Shown here: positions 36,231 through 45,523 of the stretch, one piece after another
Position numbering within the stretch: position 1 is the stretch's first letter
Layout: every line of letters starts with the position of its first letter
Source of the DNA: Saccharopolyspora aridisoli
Lineage (GTDB): Bacteria; Actinomycetota; Actinomycetes; Mycobacteriales; Pseudonocardiaceae
Direction: 5' to 3'
Assembly: GCF_004348445.1 (NCBI RefSeq)
Contig: NZ_SMKV01000017.1
Span: 62,001-126,000, forward strand
DNA length: 64,000 nucleotides
Notes under the pieces: generated by a model
What the model was told of the DNA's origin: nothing
Seen by the model: only the letters and a program-made list of their open reading frames with translations
Database searches by the model: none
Position numbers and translations under genes: made by a program

Positions 36231-37763
36231 ATGTACCCAGGTGTCCACGCCGTCACCACGCCCGACAAACCGGCCCTGATCATGGCCGGCTCGGGCGAGG
36301 TGCTGACCTATCGAGAACTCGACGAGCGTTCGCTGCGGCTGTCCAACGCGCTGCGCGCCGCCGGGCTGTCCAAGGGCGACGTGGTCGCCGTGCTCTCCGA
36401 CAACGACCTGCACGCCTACGAGGTGTACTGGGCCGCCGTGCGCTCGGGCATGTACCTCTGCGCCGTCAACAGCCACCTGCAACCCGACGAGGTCGCCTAC
36501 ATCGTCAACGACTCCGGTGCCAGCGCGCTCGTCGTCTCGGCCGGTCTGGGGGCGTTGCCCGAGCAGGTCGCCGAACTGACCTCGGGTGTGCGCCTCCGGC
36601 TGGCCTACGGCGGGCCGGTGGCCGGGTACGGAGATTACGAGCAGGCTCTGGCCACCGCCTCCACCGAAGTTCCGCCGGTTCAACCGTGCGGCGCCGACCT
36701 GCTGTACTCCTCGGGAACCACCGGCCGCCCCAAGGGAATCCGGCCCGAACTGCCCGACCGCCAGGTGCACGAGCCGGGGAACATCCTGGTCGACCTGCTG
36801 CGCGGCTTCTACGGCTTCGACGAGGACACCGTCTACCTGTCCCCGGCGCCCGTCTACCACGCGGCTCCGCTGCGCTACTGCGCGACGGTGCACGCCATCG
36901 GCGGGACCGTGGTGATGATGGAGCGCTTCGACCCCGAGCAGGCTCTGCGGGCCATCGAGCGCTACGAGGTGACCCACAGCCAGTGGGTGCCGACCATGTT
37001 CGTGCGGATGCTCAAGCTCGACGAGCAGACCCGCCACCGCCACGACCTCTCCAGCCACCGCAACGCCGTGCACGCCGCCGCGCCCTGCCCGATCGAGGTG
37101 AAGCGGGCGATGATCGAGTGGTGGGGCCCGATCCTGCAGGAGTACTACTCCTCCACGGAGGGCATCGGCATGACGATGATCGACTCGGCGCAATGGCTGG
37201 AGAAGCCGGGCTCGGTGGGGCGTCCGCTGCTCGGCGTGGTCCGCGTCTGCGACGACGCGGGCGACGAACTGCCGGCCGGTGAGGTCGGCACCGTGTTCTT
37301 CGAACGCGACGAGATCGAGTTCGAGTACCTCGGCGATCCCGAGAAGACCCGCTCGGCCAAACATCCCGCCCACCTGAACTGGGCGACGACGGGTGACCTC
37401 GGGTACCTCGACGAGGACGGGTACCTGTTCCTCACCGACCGCAAGGCATTCATGATCATCTCCGGCGGGGTGAACATCTACCCGCAGGAAGTCGAGGACG
37501 TGCTGGCGCTGCACCCGTCGATCCTCGACGTGGCCGTCTTCGGCGTTCCGGACCCCGAGATGGGCGAAGCGGTCAAGGCCGTCGTGCAACCCGCACCGGG
37601 TGTGCGACCGGGACCGGAGCTGGAACGGCAGATCATCGACCACGCGCGCGAGCGGGTCGCCCACTACAAGGTGCCGCGCAGCGTGGACTTCGTCGACGAG
37701 ATGCCGCGCACACCGACCGGAAAACTTGTGAAGGGCAAGCTCAAAGCCCGCTACGGGAACTGA
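36231..37763 (+). CDS. AMP-forming acyl-CoA synthetase
   Basis: A 510-residue adenylating enzyme. P-loop-like A3 motif YSSGTTGRPKGI, A5 YYSSTEGIGM, A7 TGDLGYLDEDGYLFLTDR and the C-terminal A10 lysine in PRTPTGKLVKGKLK are all present, so both half reactions should work. It resembles FadD-type ligases for medium-chain or substituted acids. ATG at 36231 with AAGGAGGAG seven bases before. The thioesterase upstream and an F420/FMN LLM oxidoreductase 15 bases downstream form an operon; the divergent IclR gene suggests induction by an aromatic or terpenoid acid. The exact acid is unknown. Confidence 0.92.
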   Translation: MYPGVHAVTTPDKPALIMAGSGEVLTYRELDERSLRLSNALRAAGLSKGDVVAVLSDNDLHAYEVYWAAVRSGMYLCAVNSHLQPDEVAYIVNDSGASALVVSAGLGALPEQVAELTSGVRLRLAYGGPVAGYGDYEQALATASTEVPPVQPCGADLLYSSGTTGRPKGIRPELPDRQVHEPGNILVDLLRGFYGFDEDTVYLSPAPVYHAAPLRYCATVHAIGGTVVMMERFDPEQALRAIERYEVTHSQWVPTMFVRMLKLDEQTRHRHDLSSHRNAVHAAAPCPIEVKRAMIEWWGPILQEYYSSTEGIGMTMIDSAQWLEKPGSVGRPLLGVVRVCDDAGDELPAGEVGTVFFERDEIEFEYLGDPEKTRSAKHPAHLNWATTGDLGYLDEDGYLFLTDRKAFMIISGGVNIYPQEVEDVLALHPSILDVAVFGVPDPEMGEAVKAVVQPAPGVRPGPELERQIIDHARERVAHYKVPRSVDFVDEMPRTPTGKLVKGKLKARYGN

Positions 37764-37778
37764 ACTGAAGGGAAATCC

Positions 37779-38735
37779 GTGGATCGACGTTGGGGCATCT
37801 CCGTTCCTCTGCCCGAGCTCTCGCTGCCGCAGCAGCGCGAACTCATCGCCGAACTGCCCGACCTCGGCTACACCGACGTGTGGTCGTCGGAGGCCAACGG
37901 CGCCGATGCGTTCACCCCGTTGGCGCTGGCCGCCACGTGGGCCCCGCGACTGCGGCTGGGCACGGCGATCGTGCCCGTCTACACCCGCGGCCCGGCGACC
38001 TTGGCGATGAGCGCGGCCACGCTCGCCGCGGCGGCCCCGGGCCGATTCGCACTGGGCGTGGGCACCTCGTCCAACGTCATCGTGGAACGGTGGAACGGAA
38101 TCCCCTTCGACGAGCCGTACAAGCGTGTGCGCGACACCGTGCGGTTCCTCCGCCGCGCTCTGGGCGGTGAGAAGGTCACCGAGTCCTACGACACCTTCGA
38201 GGTCAAGGGTTTCACCGCCGGTCTCGTGGCCGATCCGGTGCCGCCCGTGCTGGTCGCCGCGCTGCGCCCGGGCATGCTGAAGCTCGCCGGTCGGGAGGCC
38301 GACGGCGCGATCATCAACTGGCTGTCCCCGGACGACGTGCGCACCGTCGTGCCCTACGTTCGGGAAGGGGGCCCCGACAAGGAGGTCGTGGCGCGGATCT
38401 TCGTCATGCCCGACACCGACCCGGACACCGCGCGGGCGCTGGCTCGTCGGCACATCGCCGCTTACATGAACGTGCCGGTCTACCGCGCTTTCCACGAGTG
38501 GTTGGGTCGCGACGAGCTCACCCCGATGTGGCGCGCGTGGGACGCCGGTGATCGCAAGGCCGCGCTCGCGGCGATTCCGGACAGCGTGGTCGACGATCTG
38601 GTGGTGCACGGCCCGGCCGAGCACTGCCGCGAACGAGTCCAGCAGTACGTGGACAACGGTGTGACCACACCGGCGATGGCACTCGTCGCGCCGGGTGACC
38701 CGACCGAGGCCGTCCGGGCACTGGGACTGAAGTAG
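37779..38735 (+). CDS. LLM-class F420-dependent oxidoreductase
   Basis: A 318-residue luciferase-like TIM-barrel protein. PDLGYTDVWSSEANGADAFT, LRLGTAIVPVYTRGPATLAM and GRFALGVGTSSNVIVERWNG are the conserved strand ends and cofactor contacts of the actinobacterial F420 LLM group; KLAGREADGAIINWLSPDDV closes the pattern. The enzyme probably oxidises or reduces an intermediate of the pathway served by the thioesterase and synthetase genes just upstream (15-base gap). GTG at 37779 with AAGGGAAA upstream. FMN use instead of F420 cannot be excluded. Confidence 0.88.
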   Translation: MDRRWGISVPLPELSLPQQRELIAELPDLGYTDVWSSEANGADAFTPLALAATWAPRLRLGTAIVPVYTRGPATLAMSAATLAAAAPGRFALGVGTSSNVIVERWNGIPFDEPYKRVRDTVRFLRRALGGEKVTESYDTFEVKGFTAGLVADPVPPVLVAALRPGMLKLAGREADGAIINWLSPDDVRTVVPYVREGGPDKEVVARIFVMPDTDPDTARALARRHIAAYMNVPVYRAFHEWLGRDELTPMWRAWDAGDRKAALAAIPDSVVDDLVVHGPAEHCRERVQQYVDNGVTTPAMALVAPGDPTEAVRALGLK

Positions 38736-38753
38736 CGCGCGTTGGCCGCGGCG

Positions 38754-39446
38754 TCAGCTCAGGGCGGCGGGCTGCTCGTCCAGCCCGCCGTCCAGGTGCG
38801 CGGTGTCGTTGAACCGCCGCACGATCCAGCGTCCGGCGGTGACCACGATCTGCGAGACGGAACCGTTGCTCGCCCCGAGGAACGCCATCGGGAGACTGCC
38901 GCTGGCGATGGACATGATCTCGCCGATCACGCCGCCGTGGGTGAACACGGCGATGCGCTCGTCGGGGTGGGCGGCGGCAAGTCGGCCGATCGCTCCGGCG
39001 ACGCGACCGCGCAGGGCCTCGGCGGGTTCGGCGCCCGGGATGACGTCCCACCGGCCCTCGCTGTGCAACCGCTGGATGACCGGGTCGTTCTGGGCGACCT
39101 TCTGCCGGAACAGCCCGCCCTCGAACTCGCCGAGGTGCACTTCCCGCAAGTCCTTCTCCACCTGCGGGACCAGCCCGAGCCTGGCGGCCAGGGGAGCGGC
39201 TGTCTCGGTCGTGCGGCGGAGGTTGGTGACGTAGAGGGCGTCCAGTCGTTCGTCGGCGAGTCGCCGGCCCACGCGCTCGGCGTGCACCCGGCCCGCCGGG
39301 GCCAGTTCCGGATCGCCTTGCCCATCGACGAGGTCGAAGGGCTTGCCCGGGACCGCGGGCGCGGACTCGCCGTGCCGGACCAGAAGGATGTCGGTGGCAC
39401 CGGCGGGCGGTGTGAACGCGGACTGCCGGTACTCGACGTCGGACAT
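38754..39446 (-). CDS. Histidine phosphatase (phosphoglycerate mutase-like) family protein
   Basis: A 230-residue protein with the nucleophile histidine in LLVRHGESAPA, the second catalytic arginine in TNLRRTTETA, the proton-donor glutamate in REVHLGEFEGG and the final histidine in IAVFTHGGVIGEI. All four catalytic positions are present, so it should be an active phosphomonoesterase; the substrate is unknown. ATG at 39446. It is convergent with the LLM gene (18-base gap) and divergent from the crotonase gene. Confidence 0.9.
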   Translation of the reverse strand: MSDVEYRQSAFTPPAGATDILLVRHGESAPAVPGKPFDLVDGQGDPELAPAGRVHAERVGRRLADERLDALYVTNLRRTTETAAPLAARLGLVPQVEKDLREVHLGEFEGGLFRQKVAQNDPVIQRLHSEGRWDVIPGAEPAEALRGRVAGAIGRLAAAHPDERIAVFTHGGVIGEIMSIASGSLPMAFLGASNGSVSQIVVTAGRWIVRRFNDTAHLDGGLDEQPAALS

Positions 39447-39532
39447 GGTGCCCCGCTTTCTGCGCTCGTGCTTGCGGACCGGACTTTTCCACTGCGCAAG
39501 GTCGTTTTCAAACCCGCGAAACGGATGGTGCG

Positions 39533-40420
39533 ATGACGTACACCGAGATCGGATACGAGGTCTCCGAGGGGATCGCCACGATCACCCTGAACCGCCCGCA
39601 GCAGCTCAACGCGTTCACCCACGTGATGCGCGGCGAGCTCATCGCGGCCTTCGACACCGCGGAGGCCGATGACGCGGTCCGCGCGGTCATCGTGACGGGC
39701 GCGGGCCGGGCTTTCTGCGCGGGCGCGGATCTCAGCGCGGGGGCGGACACCTTCAACGGCGAGTCCAACGACGTCCGGGCCGATGCCCACCGCGAACTCG
39801 GCGAGGTCGACGGGGTACCGCGTGATGGCGGTGGCACGGTGGCGCTGCGGGTGGCGGCGATGCGCAAGCCGGTCATCGGTGCGTTCAACGGTGCTGCGGT
39901 GGGCGTCGGAGTCACCATGACGCTGCCGATGGACATCCGCATCGCCGCCGAGAGCGCCAAGTTCGGGTTCGTGTTCACCCGCCGGGGAATCCTCCCGGAG
40001 GCGGCCTCGTCCTGGTTCTTGCCGAGGGTGGTGGGTATCTCGCAGGCGATGGAATGGGCCGCGACCGGGCGCCTCTTCGACGCGGCGGAGGCGCTGTCGG
40101 GCCGCCTGGTGTCCCGGGTGGTCGCCGACGACGAGCTGATCCCCACCGCGCGTTCGATCTGCCGTGAGATCGCCGAGAACACCTCCGGGGTGTCGGTGGC
40201 GGTGGCCCGCCAGCTCATGTGGGGAATGCTCTCCGCGGCGTCGCCGTGGGAGGCACACCGGTTGGATTCCAAGGGGATCAACGTGCTCGGCGCCGGGGCG
40301 GACGCGGCCGAGGGCATCGGTTCGTTCCTTGCCAAGCGCCCTCCGGAGTTCCCCCTCCGGGTGAGCCAGGACTACCCCGAGTTCATGCCGGAGTGGCCCG
40401 CTCGCCCGGAGGGGGTGTGA
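39533..40420 (+). CDS. Enoyl-CoA hydratase/isomerase (crotonase) family protein
   Basis: A 295-residue crotonase. IATITLNRPQQLNAFTHVMR at the N terminus, GRAFCAGADLSAG with the oxyanion-hole backbone, GAAVGVGVTMTLPMDIRIA, and FTRRGILPEAASSWFLPRVV with the candidate catalytic Glu. The C-terminal SKGINVLGAGADAAEGIGSF resembles the standard SxDxxEGxxAF region. It most likely hydrates enoyl-CoA in beta-oxidation. ATG at 39533; a large palindromic terminator follows. The upstream histidine phosphatase is divergent with an 86-base gap. Confidence 0.92.
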   Translation: MTYTEIGYEVSEGIATITLNRPQQLNAFTHVMRGELIAAFDTAEADDAVRAVIVTGAGRAFCAGADLSAGADTFNGESNDVRADAHRELGEVDGVPRDGGGTVALRVAAMRKPVIGAFNGAAVGVGVTMTLPMDIRIAAESAKFGFVFTRRGILPEAASSWFLPRVVGISQAMEWAATGRLFDAAEALSGRLVSRVVADDELIPTARSICREIAENTSGVSVAVARQLMWGMLSAASPWEAHRLDSKGINVLGAGADAAEGIGSFLAKRPPEFPLRVSQDYPEFMPEWPARPEGV

Positions 40421-40535
40421 GCGCCCGCTTCTCCCACTCTGCAGTTGTCAAGCACCATGTCGCCGGGAGCACCGGCCATCTGAGGATCGGCGAGGTCGAA
40501 ACTGTCTGGGCATCAGCGCGTGCCGGGTGGTGGCT

Positions 40536-40577
40536 CTCGGGCCTTGGCCGGGCAGCGCTGCCCGGCCAAGGCCCGAG
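40536..40577. terminator. Perfect 42-base palindrome, bidirectional terminator candidate
   Basis: The left half is 40536-40556 (CTCGGGCCTTGGCCGGGCAG-C) and its exact reverse complement is 40557-40577. It lies in a 408-base gap between the ends of the convergent crotonase and lysE-type genes. Nothing else recognisable is in that gap. Confidence 0.7.
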
Positions 40578-40828
40578 TCCCATGCCGGAACGAATACCGC
40601 GCTCCGGTCGCGGAGTCCGCGTTCGGGTGGTCGAACACTGGTGAGCGGGAGAGGGTTTCATCGGAGGTGGGCGACGAGCACTGGTTGATCCCTGTCGAAC
40701 TCATGTGCCAATCGTGCACCTCGGCACTCGAAAATGCGAGCGAAAAGTGCCTACACGATCGGGCGATCAGGTGTCAAAACCGCTGCAAGACAACACGATC
40801 AAGTGACCATCTTGGACGTATCCGCAGG

Positions 40829-41443
40829 TCACGCACCCGCCAGCAGGCTCGTCCCCAGCGACACCATCATCACCGCGATCACGCCGTCGAGCACGCGCCA
40901 CGAACTCGGGCGGGAGAAGAAGCCGGTCAGCAACCGCGCTCCGAAGCCCAAGGCCACGAACCACACGCAGCTGGCCGCCAGCGCACCAGCTCCGAACTCC
41001 CATCGCGTCGCGCCATAACCGGCTGCCACTGACCCGATGAGCAGGATCGTCTCCAGGTAGGTCTGGGGGTTCAACCACGTCATGGCCAGGCAAGTCAGCG
41101 CCGCCCGCCGACGTGAGCGCGTCTCGCCGGTGCCGGCCTCGAGGCCGGATGCGGGGCGCAGCGCCCTCCGGGCGGCGAGGATTCCGTAGCCGAGCAGGAA
41201 GCAGCCGCCGACCGCCGTGCAGGTGGTGAGCAACGCCGGCGAGCTGGTCACCAGCGTTCCGAAGCCACCCACTCCCAGCGCGATGAGGATGACGTCCGAG
41301 ACGACGCAGATGGTGACCACCAGCAGCACGGCGTGCCGTCGCAGTCCTTGGCGCAGCACGAAGGCGTTCTGGGCTCCGATCGAGACGATCAGGGACATGC
41401 ACGTCGCGAAACCAGCGGACATCGGGAGCAGGGCGTTTGCCAT
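40829..41443 (-). CDS. LysE/ArgO-family amino acid exporter
   Basis: A 204-residue protein with six membrane helices. SLIVSIGAQNAFVLRQGLRR holds the GAQNAFVLRQG signature of LysE/ArgO, and WLNPQTYLETILLIGSVA the NPxxYLxT motif. It exports lysine/arginine. ATG at 41443. The divergent neighbour at 41510 is a LysG/ArgP-type LysR regulator, the classical lysE-lysG arrangement in which LysG plus a basic amino acid turns on lysE. The 66-base gap would contain the LysG site. Confidence 0.95.
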   Translation of the reverse strand: MANALLPMSAGFATCMSLIVSIGAQNAFVLRQGLRRHAVLLVVTICVVSDVILIALGVGGFGTLVTSSPALLTTCTAVGGCFLLGYGILAARRALRPASGLEAGTGETRSRRRAALTCLAMTWLNPQTYLETILLIGSVAAGYGATRWEFGAGALAASCVWFVALGFGARLLTGFFSRPSSWRVLDGVIAVMMVSLGTSLLAGA

Positions 41444-41509
41444 GCGGCCGACGCTAGGCGCTGGTCGGTGAACAGTACAGCTAAGGATTCTGAAGTACCA
41501 TTAGGAGAT

Positions 41510-42394
41510 GTGAATTTCGATCTGCCGCTGGAGCACGTCCGGACGCTGCTCGCCGTGGTCGACGGCGGCACGTTGGACGCCGCTGCCGCCGAGTTGCACG
41601 TGACGCCGTCGGCGGTCAGCCAGCGGCTCAAAGCACTGGAGCAGCGCACCGGACGCGTCCTGGTGATCCGCAGCAAGCCGGTGCAGCTCACCGACTCCGG
41701 CCAAGTCGTGGTTCGCTTCGCCCGGCAGCTGGCGCGGATGGAGGGCGACGTGGCCGCCGAGCTCGGCCTGTCCGGCAGCGGTGCACCGAACACGCTGCCC
41801 ATCGCTGTCAACGCCGATTCGCTGAGCACCTGGTTCGTGCCGGCTCTGGCGCGGGTTCGCGAGGACCTGGGAATCTGCTTCGAGCTGCACCGCGCTGACG
41901 AGTCGCACACCACGACGCTGCTGCGGGAGGGGCGGGTGATGGCGGCGGTGACCTCGACGCCGGACCCTGTCCAGGGCTGCTCTGCGCGTCGGCTCGGGCA
42001 CATGCGCTACCTGGCGTGCGTGGCACCGGCGCGGAAGGGGGAGCGGTCGCTCGCGCAGGTCCTCGAGGAGGTCCCGGTGCTGATCTTCGACAGCCACGAC
42101 GACTTGCAGGACGCCTTCGCCCGCACGATCACCCGAGGTCGGGGCGCCGGTGGCCGCCGGCACTTCGTTCCATCCTCGGAGGGGTTCGTCGAGGCCATCG
42201 TGGTCGGCCTCGGCTGGGGGATGGTCCCGCGGGTGCAGGCCGAGCCGCTGCTGCGGTCCGGTGCGCTGGTCGACATCGCACCGGACCGCGGCGTGGACGT
42301 GCCGCTGTACTGGCAGCAGTGGAAGCTCGACTCGCCCGCGCTGGCCGCCGTCGCGGACGCGGTGCAGGCCAGTGCCGTGACCGACCTGGGCTGA
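41510..42394 (+). CDS. lysG: LysR-type regulator of the LysG/ArgP group
   Basis: A 294-residue regulator. The N-terminal HTH is LPLEHVRTLLAVVDGGTLDA, LHVTPSAVSQRLKALEQRTG; the effector domain has NADSLSTWFVPALARVREDL, RADESHTTTLLREGRVMAAV and GLGWGMVPRVQAE, characteristic of ArgP/LysG. It activates the divergent exporter gene when lysine or arginine is in excess. GTG at 41510 is chosen because MNFDLPLEHVR is the family start and AGGAG precedes it, though only two bases away; an upstream GTG at 41468 would run into the exporter promoter. Confidence 0.93.
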   Translation: MNFDLPLEHVRTLLAVVDGGTLDAAAAELHVTPSAVSQRLKALEQRTGRVLVIRSKPVQLTDSGQVVVRFARQLARMEGDVAAELGLSGSGAPNTLPIAVNADSLSTWFVPALARVREDLGICFELHRADESHTTTLLREGRVMAAVTSTPDPVQGCSARRLGHMRYLACVAPARKGERSLAQVLEEVPVLIFDSHDDLQDAFARTITRGRGAGGRRHFVPSSEGFVEAIVVGLGWGMVPRVQAEPLLRSGALVDIAPDRGVDVPLYWQQWKLDSPALAAVADAVQASAVTDLG

Positions 42395-42557
42395 ACCTGT
42401 TCGAAGATGCGGGTGAGCCGCTGTTCCAGGTGTGGGCCTCAGCTCGCACCACCGCAGGTTCTTCAGCGGTCTCGTGGCGAGTGAATGGCGACGCCGCGCA
42501 CCGGGCACGCATGAGTCGGGGCACCCGCACCGCCGAGCAGAAGCGACTCCTCAGCCG

Positions 42558-43358
42558 CTAGGCCGGGTCGGCGAACTTCGGGGTGCGCTTCTCCAGGTTC
42601 GCCGAGATGGCCTCCAGCTGGTTCGGCGTCCCGATCAGCGAGTGGATCGCGACCTGCTCTGCCTCGAAACCGTCGTCGAGCGAGATCCGCCCGGCCAGGT
42701 CGAGCAGCCGCTTGGACTCGCGGATGGCTTGCGGACTCCTTCCCGCGATCTCACGCGCCAGCGCCAGGGCTGCCGCGTGCGGGTCTTCCTCCACGCGGGT
42801 GGCCAGCCGCAGTGCGACGGCCTCCTCGCCGCTGACCACGCGGCCGGTGAACGTCAGCTCCTTGGCGACATCACGGCCCACCAGCTCTGGCAGCACCTGG
42901 GTGCCGGTCATGTCCGGGTTGATGCCCCACTTGATCTCCAGCACCGAGAGCCGGGCGTCCGGGGCGACCAGCCGGATGTCGGCGCCCAGCGCGATCTGCA
43001 GGCCGCCGCCGTAGGAGACGCCGTGCACCGCGGCGATCACCGGCTGCGGCAGAAGCGTCCAGATGTGCACGGCCTGCTGCGCGAGAGCTTTGGCCGGGCC
43101 GTCGGTTTCAAGGCGTGCCGGGCGGGCGCCCTCGGCCATCTCGCCGAAGACGCTGAAGTCCAGGCCGGCGCAGAACCCGCGCCCCTCGCCGGAGAGCACG
43201 ACCGCGCGCACGCTGGAATCCGAGCGCAGCCGCTCGCCGGTGGCGACGAGTTCCTCGAACATCGCTTGGTCGATGGCGTTGAGCTTGTCGGGGCGGTTCA
43301 ACCGCACGTCGGCCACTCCATCGGTAACGGTGCAGCTGATCCGCTCTGCTGTCGACAC
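42558..43358 (-). CDS. Enoyl-CoA hydratase/isomerase (crotonase) family protein, second
   Basis: A 266-residue crotonase different from the one at 39533. VADVRLNRPDKLNAIDQAMF, VVLSGEGRGFCAGLDFSVFG, VHGVSYGGGLQIALGADIRL and LEIKWGINPDMTGTQVLPEL are in the normal order. The usual second catalytic Glu is replaced by Asp in INPDMTG, a pattern seen in isomerase-like crotonases, so dienoyl- or enoyl-CoA isomerisation is possible. Its divergent neighbour is an AtuA-like protein, suggesting a shared terpenoid or branched-chain acid pathway. Start ATG/GTG at 43358 (MSTAERISCTV) preceded by GGAGGAAGAG. Confidence 0.9.
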   Translation of the reverse strand: MSTAERISCTVTDGVADVRLNRPDKLNAIDQAMFEELVATGERLRSDSSVRAVVLSGEGRGFCAGLDFSVFGEMAEGARPARLETDGPAKALAQQAVHIWTLLPQPVIAAVHGVSYGGGLQIALGADIRLVAPDARLSVLEIKWGINPDMTGTQVLPELVGRDVAKELTFTGRVVSGEEAVALRLATRVEEDPHAAALALAREIAGRSPQAIRESKRLLDLAGRISLDDGFEAEQVAIHSLIGTPNQLEAISANLEKRTPKFADPA

Positions 43359-43423
43359 GGGCTCTTCCTCCAGGCAGGGTTGTGAAAACCGCGCGCTGCA
43401 GGGCGAAACCGCGCACGGCGGAA

Positions 43424-43439
43424 CTTAGCGAACGTTAAG
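43424..43439. promoter_or_regulatory. Imperfect palindrome CTTAGCGAACGTTAAG, candidate operator
   Basis: The outer CTTA...TAAG arms and inner CG...CG are symmetric around the centre. It lies in the divergent gap between the second crotonase and the AtuA-like gene, 66 bases from the former start, so it could coordinate both. A TetR-type regulator gene follows AtuA downstream. Confidence 0.4.
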
Positions 43440-43550
43440 GGCCGTGCGTGCGCGCAGTCAAGATCGGACGCCGGGCGCGTGCTTGTGCTGGTCGCCTCAC
43501 TGTGCCTAGCGTCACCGACGAGTTCGCCGACCCCGGATGAGGTGGGATCT

Positions 43551-45302
43551 ATGGCTGGGCCGATTCGGATCGCAGGGTTCTCGGGCTACTTGGGAGACAG
43601 GCGCAGCGCGCTCGACGAGGCGATGGCGGGAGATCCGGTCGACGTTCTCATCGGTGACTACCTGGCCGAGTTCACCCTCGCGATGCTCTCGGCACGGCAC
43701 CGCGACGACCCGTCGCGCGGATACGTCGAGTACTTCCTGACGCAGCTGGAACCGCACCTGAGCGCCCTCGCCGAGCGCGGCACGCGAGTGGTCGTCAACG
43801 CGGGTGGGTTCAACCCGGCAGGGTTGGCCGGAGCGGTCCGGCGACTCGTCGCCGAAGTCGGGGTGAACCTCCGAGTCGCCCACGTCGAGGGCGACAACGT
43901 GCTGCCGAGGCTGGACGAGCTCCATGCCGAGGGGCACGACCTGGCCAGCATGGACACCGGCGAACCGCTGTCGAGCTGGCGGGGGAGACCGGTCGCGGCC
44001 AACGCCTACCTCGGCGGCTGGGGCATCGCCACCGCACTGCGAGCCGGGGCCGACGTCGTGGTGTGCGGGCGGGTCACCGATGCCTCCCTGACCGTCGGCC
44101 CCACCGCCTGGTGGCACGAGTGGAAGCGCACCGACTTCGACGAGCTCGCGGCGGCCGTCGTCGCCGGGCACATCATCGAGTGCGGGCCTCACGCGACCGG
44201 CGGCAACTTCTCAGGCTTCGCCGAGATCCCCGGCGTGGTCGCCCCCGGTTTTCCGATCGCCGAGATCGACTCCGACGGAACGACCGTCATCACCAAGCAT
44301 TCCGGAGACGGCGGAGCGGTCACAGTGGACACCGTGACCGCGCAGCTGGTCTACGAGATCCAGGGCCCGCGCTACCTCAACCCTGACGTCACCGCGCACC
44401 TGGACACCGTGCGGCTGAGCGAGCTCGGGCCGGACCGGGTGCAGTTGTCGGGCACCACCGGCTCGCCGCCACCACCGACGACCAAGGTGGCGCTGTTCGC
44501 GCCGATCGGCCACCAGATCGTCACCACCCTCTACGCCACCGGTCTCGACATCGAGGAGAAGGTGGCGTTGATCCGAGAGCAGGCCGCGGCGCTGCTGGAT
44601 GACACCGAGGCGGAACTCGACGTCTCCGCGATCGGTGCCGTGGCCGAGGACCCGCAGCGGCAGTGGGACGCCACCGTGCAGGTGAGGATTATGGCCACCG
44701 CGGCAGAACGCGAACCGCTGCAACGGCTCGTCTCCGGCGTGGGCCAGCTGTACCTGTCGAGCATCCCGGGCTTCTTCACCGACACCGCCGCTCGGCAGGC
44801 GGCGACTCCGAGCACGCGGATCGACTACTGGCCGGCGCTGCTGGACGTGGGCGTGGTCGGGCACGTCGTGGTCCTCGACGACGGATCGCGCATCGAGGTC
44901 GAACCCTCCGAGTTCGTCGAAAAACCCTTCCAACCGGAGCATTCCGAGCCGCCGGCGTTGGAACCGCGCGATTCTCGGCGTGTGCCCCTGGGACGCGTCG
45001 CGCACGCGAGGGCCGGTGACAAGGGCGGCAACAGCAACGTGGGTCTGTGGGTGTCGGATCCGGACGCCTGGCCGTGGCTGCGGAGCCTGCTCACCGCGGA
45101 CGAGCTGCGCCGGCTGATGCCGGAGGTCGAGGACTTGGAGATCGTGCGGCACGAGTTCCCGAGCCTGCGCGCCGTCCACTTCGTGCTGCGCGGACTGCTG
45201 GGCACCGGTGGCTCCAGCAACCTGCGGGTCGACCCGATAGGCAAGGCGGTGGGGGAGTTCCTGCGCGCCCGGCTGGTAGACGTGCCCGAAGAGCTCCTCT
45301 AG
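43551..45302 (+). CDS. AtuA-family (DUF1446) protein of acyclic terpene/acyl-CoA catabolism
   Basis: A 583-residue protein. The N-terminal DUF1446 domain (about 1-450) has IRIAGFSGYLGDRR, VLIGDYLAEFTLAML, VVNAGGFNPAGLA, LGGWGIATALRAGADVVVCG and GRVTDASLTVGPTAWW, ECGPHATGGNFSGF. The C-terminal AtuA-like domain (about 475-583) has RVAHARAGDKGGNSNVGLWV and FVLRGLLGTGGSSNLRVDP. In Pseudomonas AtuA belongs to the citronellol/geranyl-CoA degradation cluster but its reaction is not established. The carboxylase subunits that normally complete that pathway are absent here, so the role is uncertain. ATG at 43551; the ribosome binding site GGTGGGA is weak. Confidence 0.88.
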   Translation: MAGPIRIAGFSGYLGDRRSALDEAMAGDPVDVLIGDYLAEFTLAMLSARHRDDPSRGYVEYFLTQLEPHLSALAERGTRVVVNAGGFNPAGLAGAVRRLVAEVGVNLRVAHVEGDNVLPRLDELHAEGHDLASMDTGEPLSSWRGRPVAANAYLGGWGIATALRAGADVVVCGRVTDASLTVGPTAWWHEWKRTDFDELAAAVVAGHIIECGPHATGGNFSGFAEIPGVVAPGFPIAEIDSDGTTVITKHSGDGGAVTVDTVTAQLVYEIQGPRYLNPDVTAHLDTVRLSELGPDRVQLSGTTGSPPPPTTKVALFAPIGHQIVTTLYATGLDIEEKVALIREQAAALLDDTEAELDVSAIGAVAEDPQRQWDATVQVRIMATAAEREPLQRLVSGVGQLYLSSIPGFFTDTAARQAATPSTRIDYWPALLDVGVVGHVVVLDDGSRIEVEPSEFVEKPFQPEHSEPPALEPRDSRRVPLGRVAHARAGDKGGNSNVGLWVSDPDAWPWLRSLLTADELRRLMPEVEDLEIVRHEFPSLRAVHFVLRGLLGTGGSSNLRVDPIGKAVGEFLRARLVDVPEELL

Positions 45303-45449
45303 ATCTCGCCGTTGATGCCGTGCGGTAATATGCGTACGCCGCACGCAATAAGATTGCGAAGCGATGGGGTCGGGGCGGTTCGGCGGCATCGGCTGGGGGT
45401 GATGCCGCCGAACCGGACTCGCGAGATCTCCGAACACGCCGTGCAGACA

Positions 45450-45464
45450 CGGGTTGTTAACCCG
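45450..45464. promoter_or_regulatory. Inverted repeat CGGGTT-GTT-AACCCG before the TetR gene
   Basis: Six-base perfect arms (45450-45455 and 45459-45464) in the 221-base gap between the AtuA-like and TetR genes, 60 bases before the TetR start. Fits a self-regulatory TetR operator. Confidence 0.45.
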
Positions 45465-45523
45465 TTCGGCGTAACCTCTACGCGCGACGAAGACGCCGAC
45501 GTCGAGCACGAGGATGGACAGCG

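Noticed and set aside
36216-38624. An 802-codon minus-strand frame
   Set aside because: Shadow of the acyl-CoA synthetase and LLM genes; no domain is recognisable.
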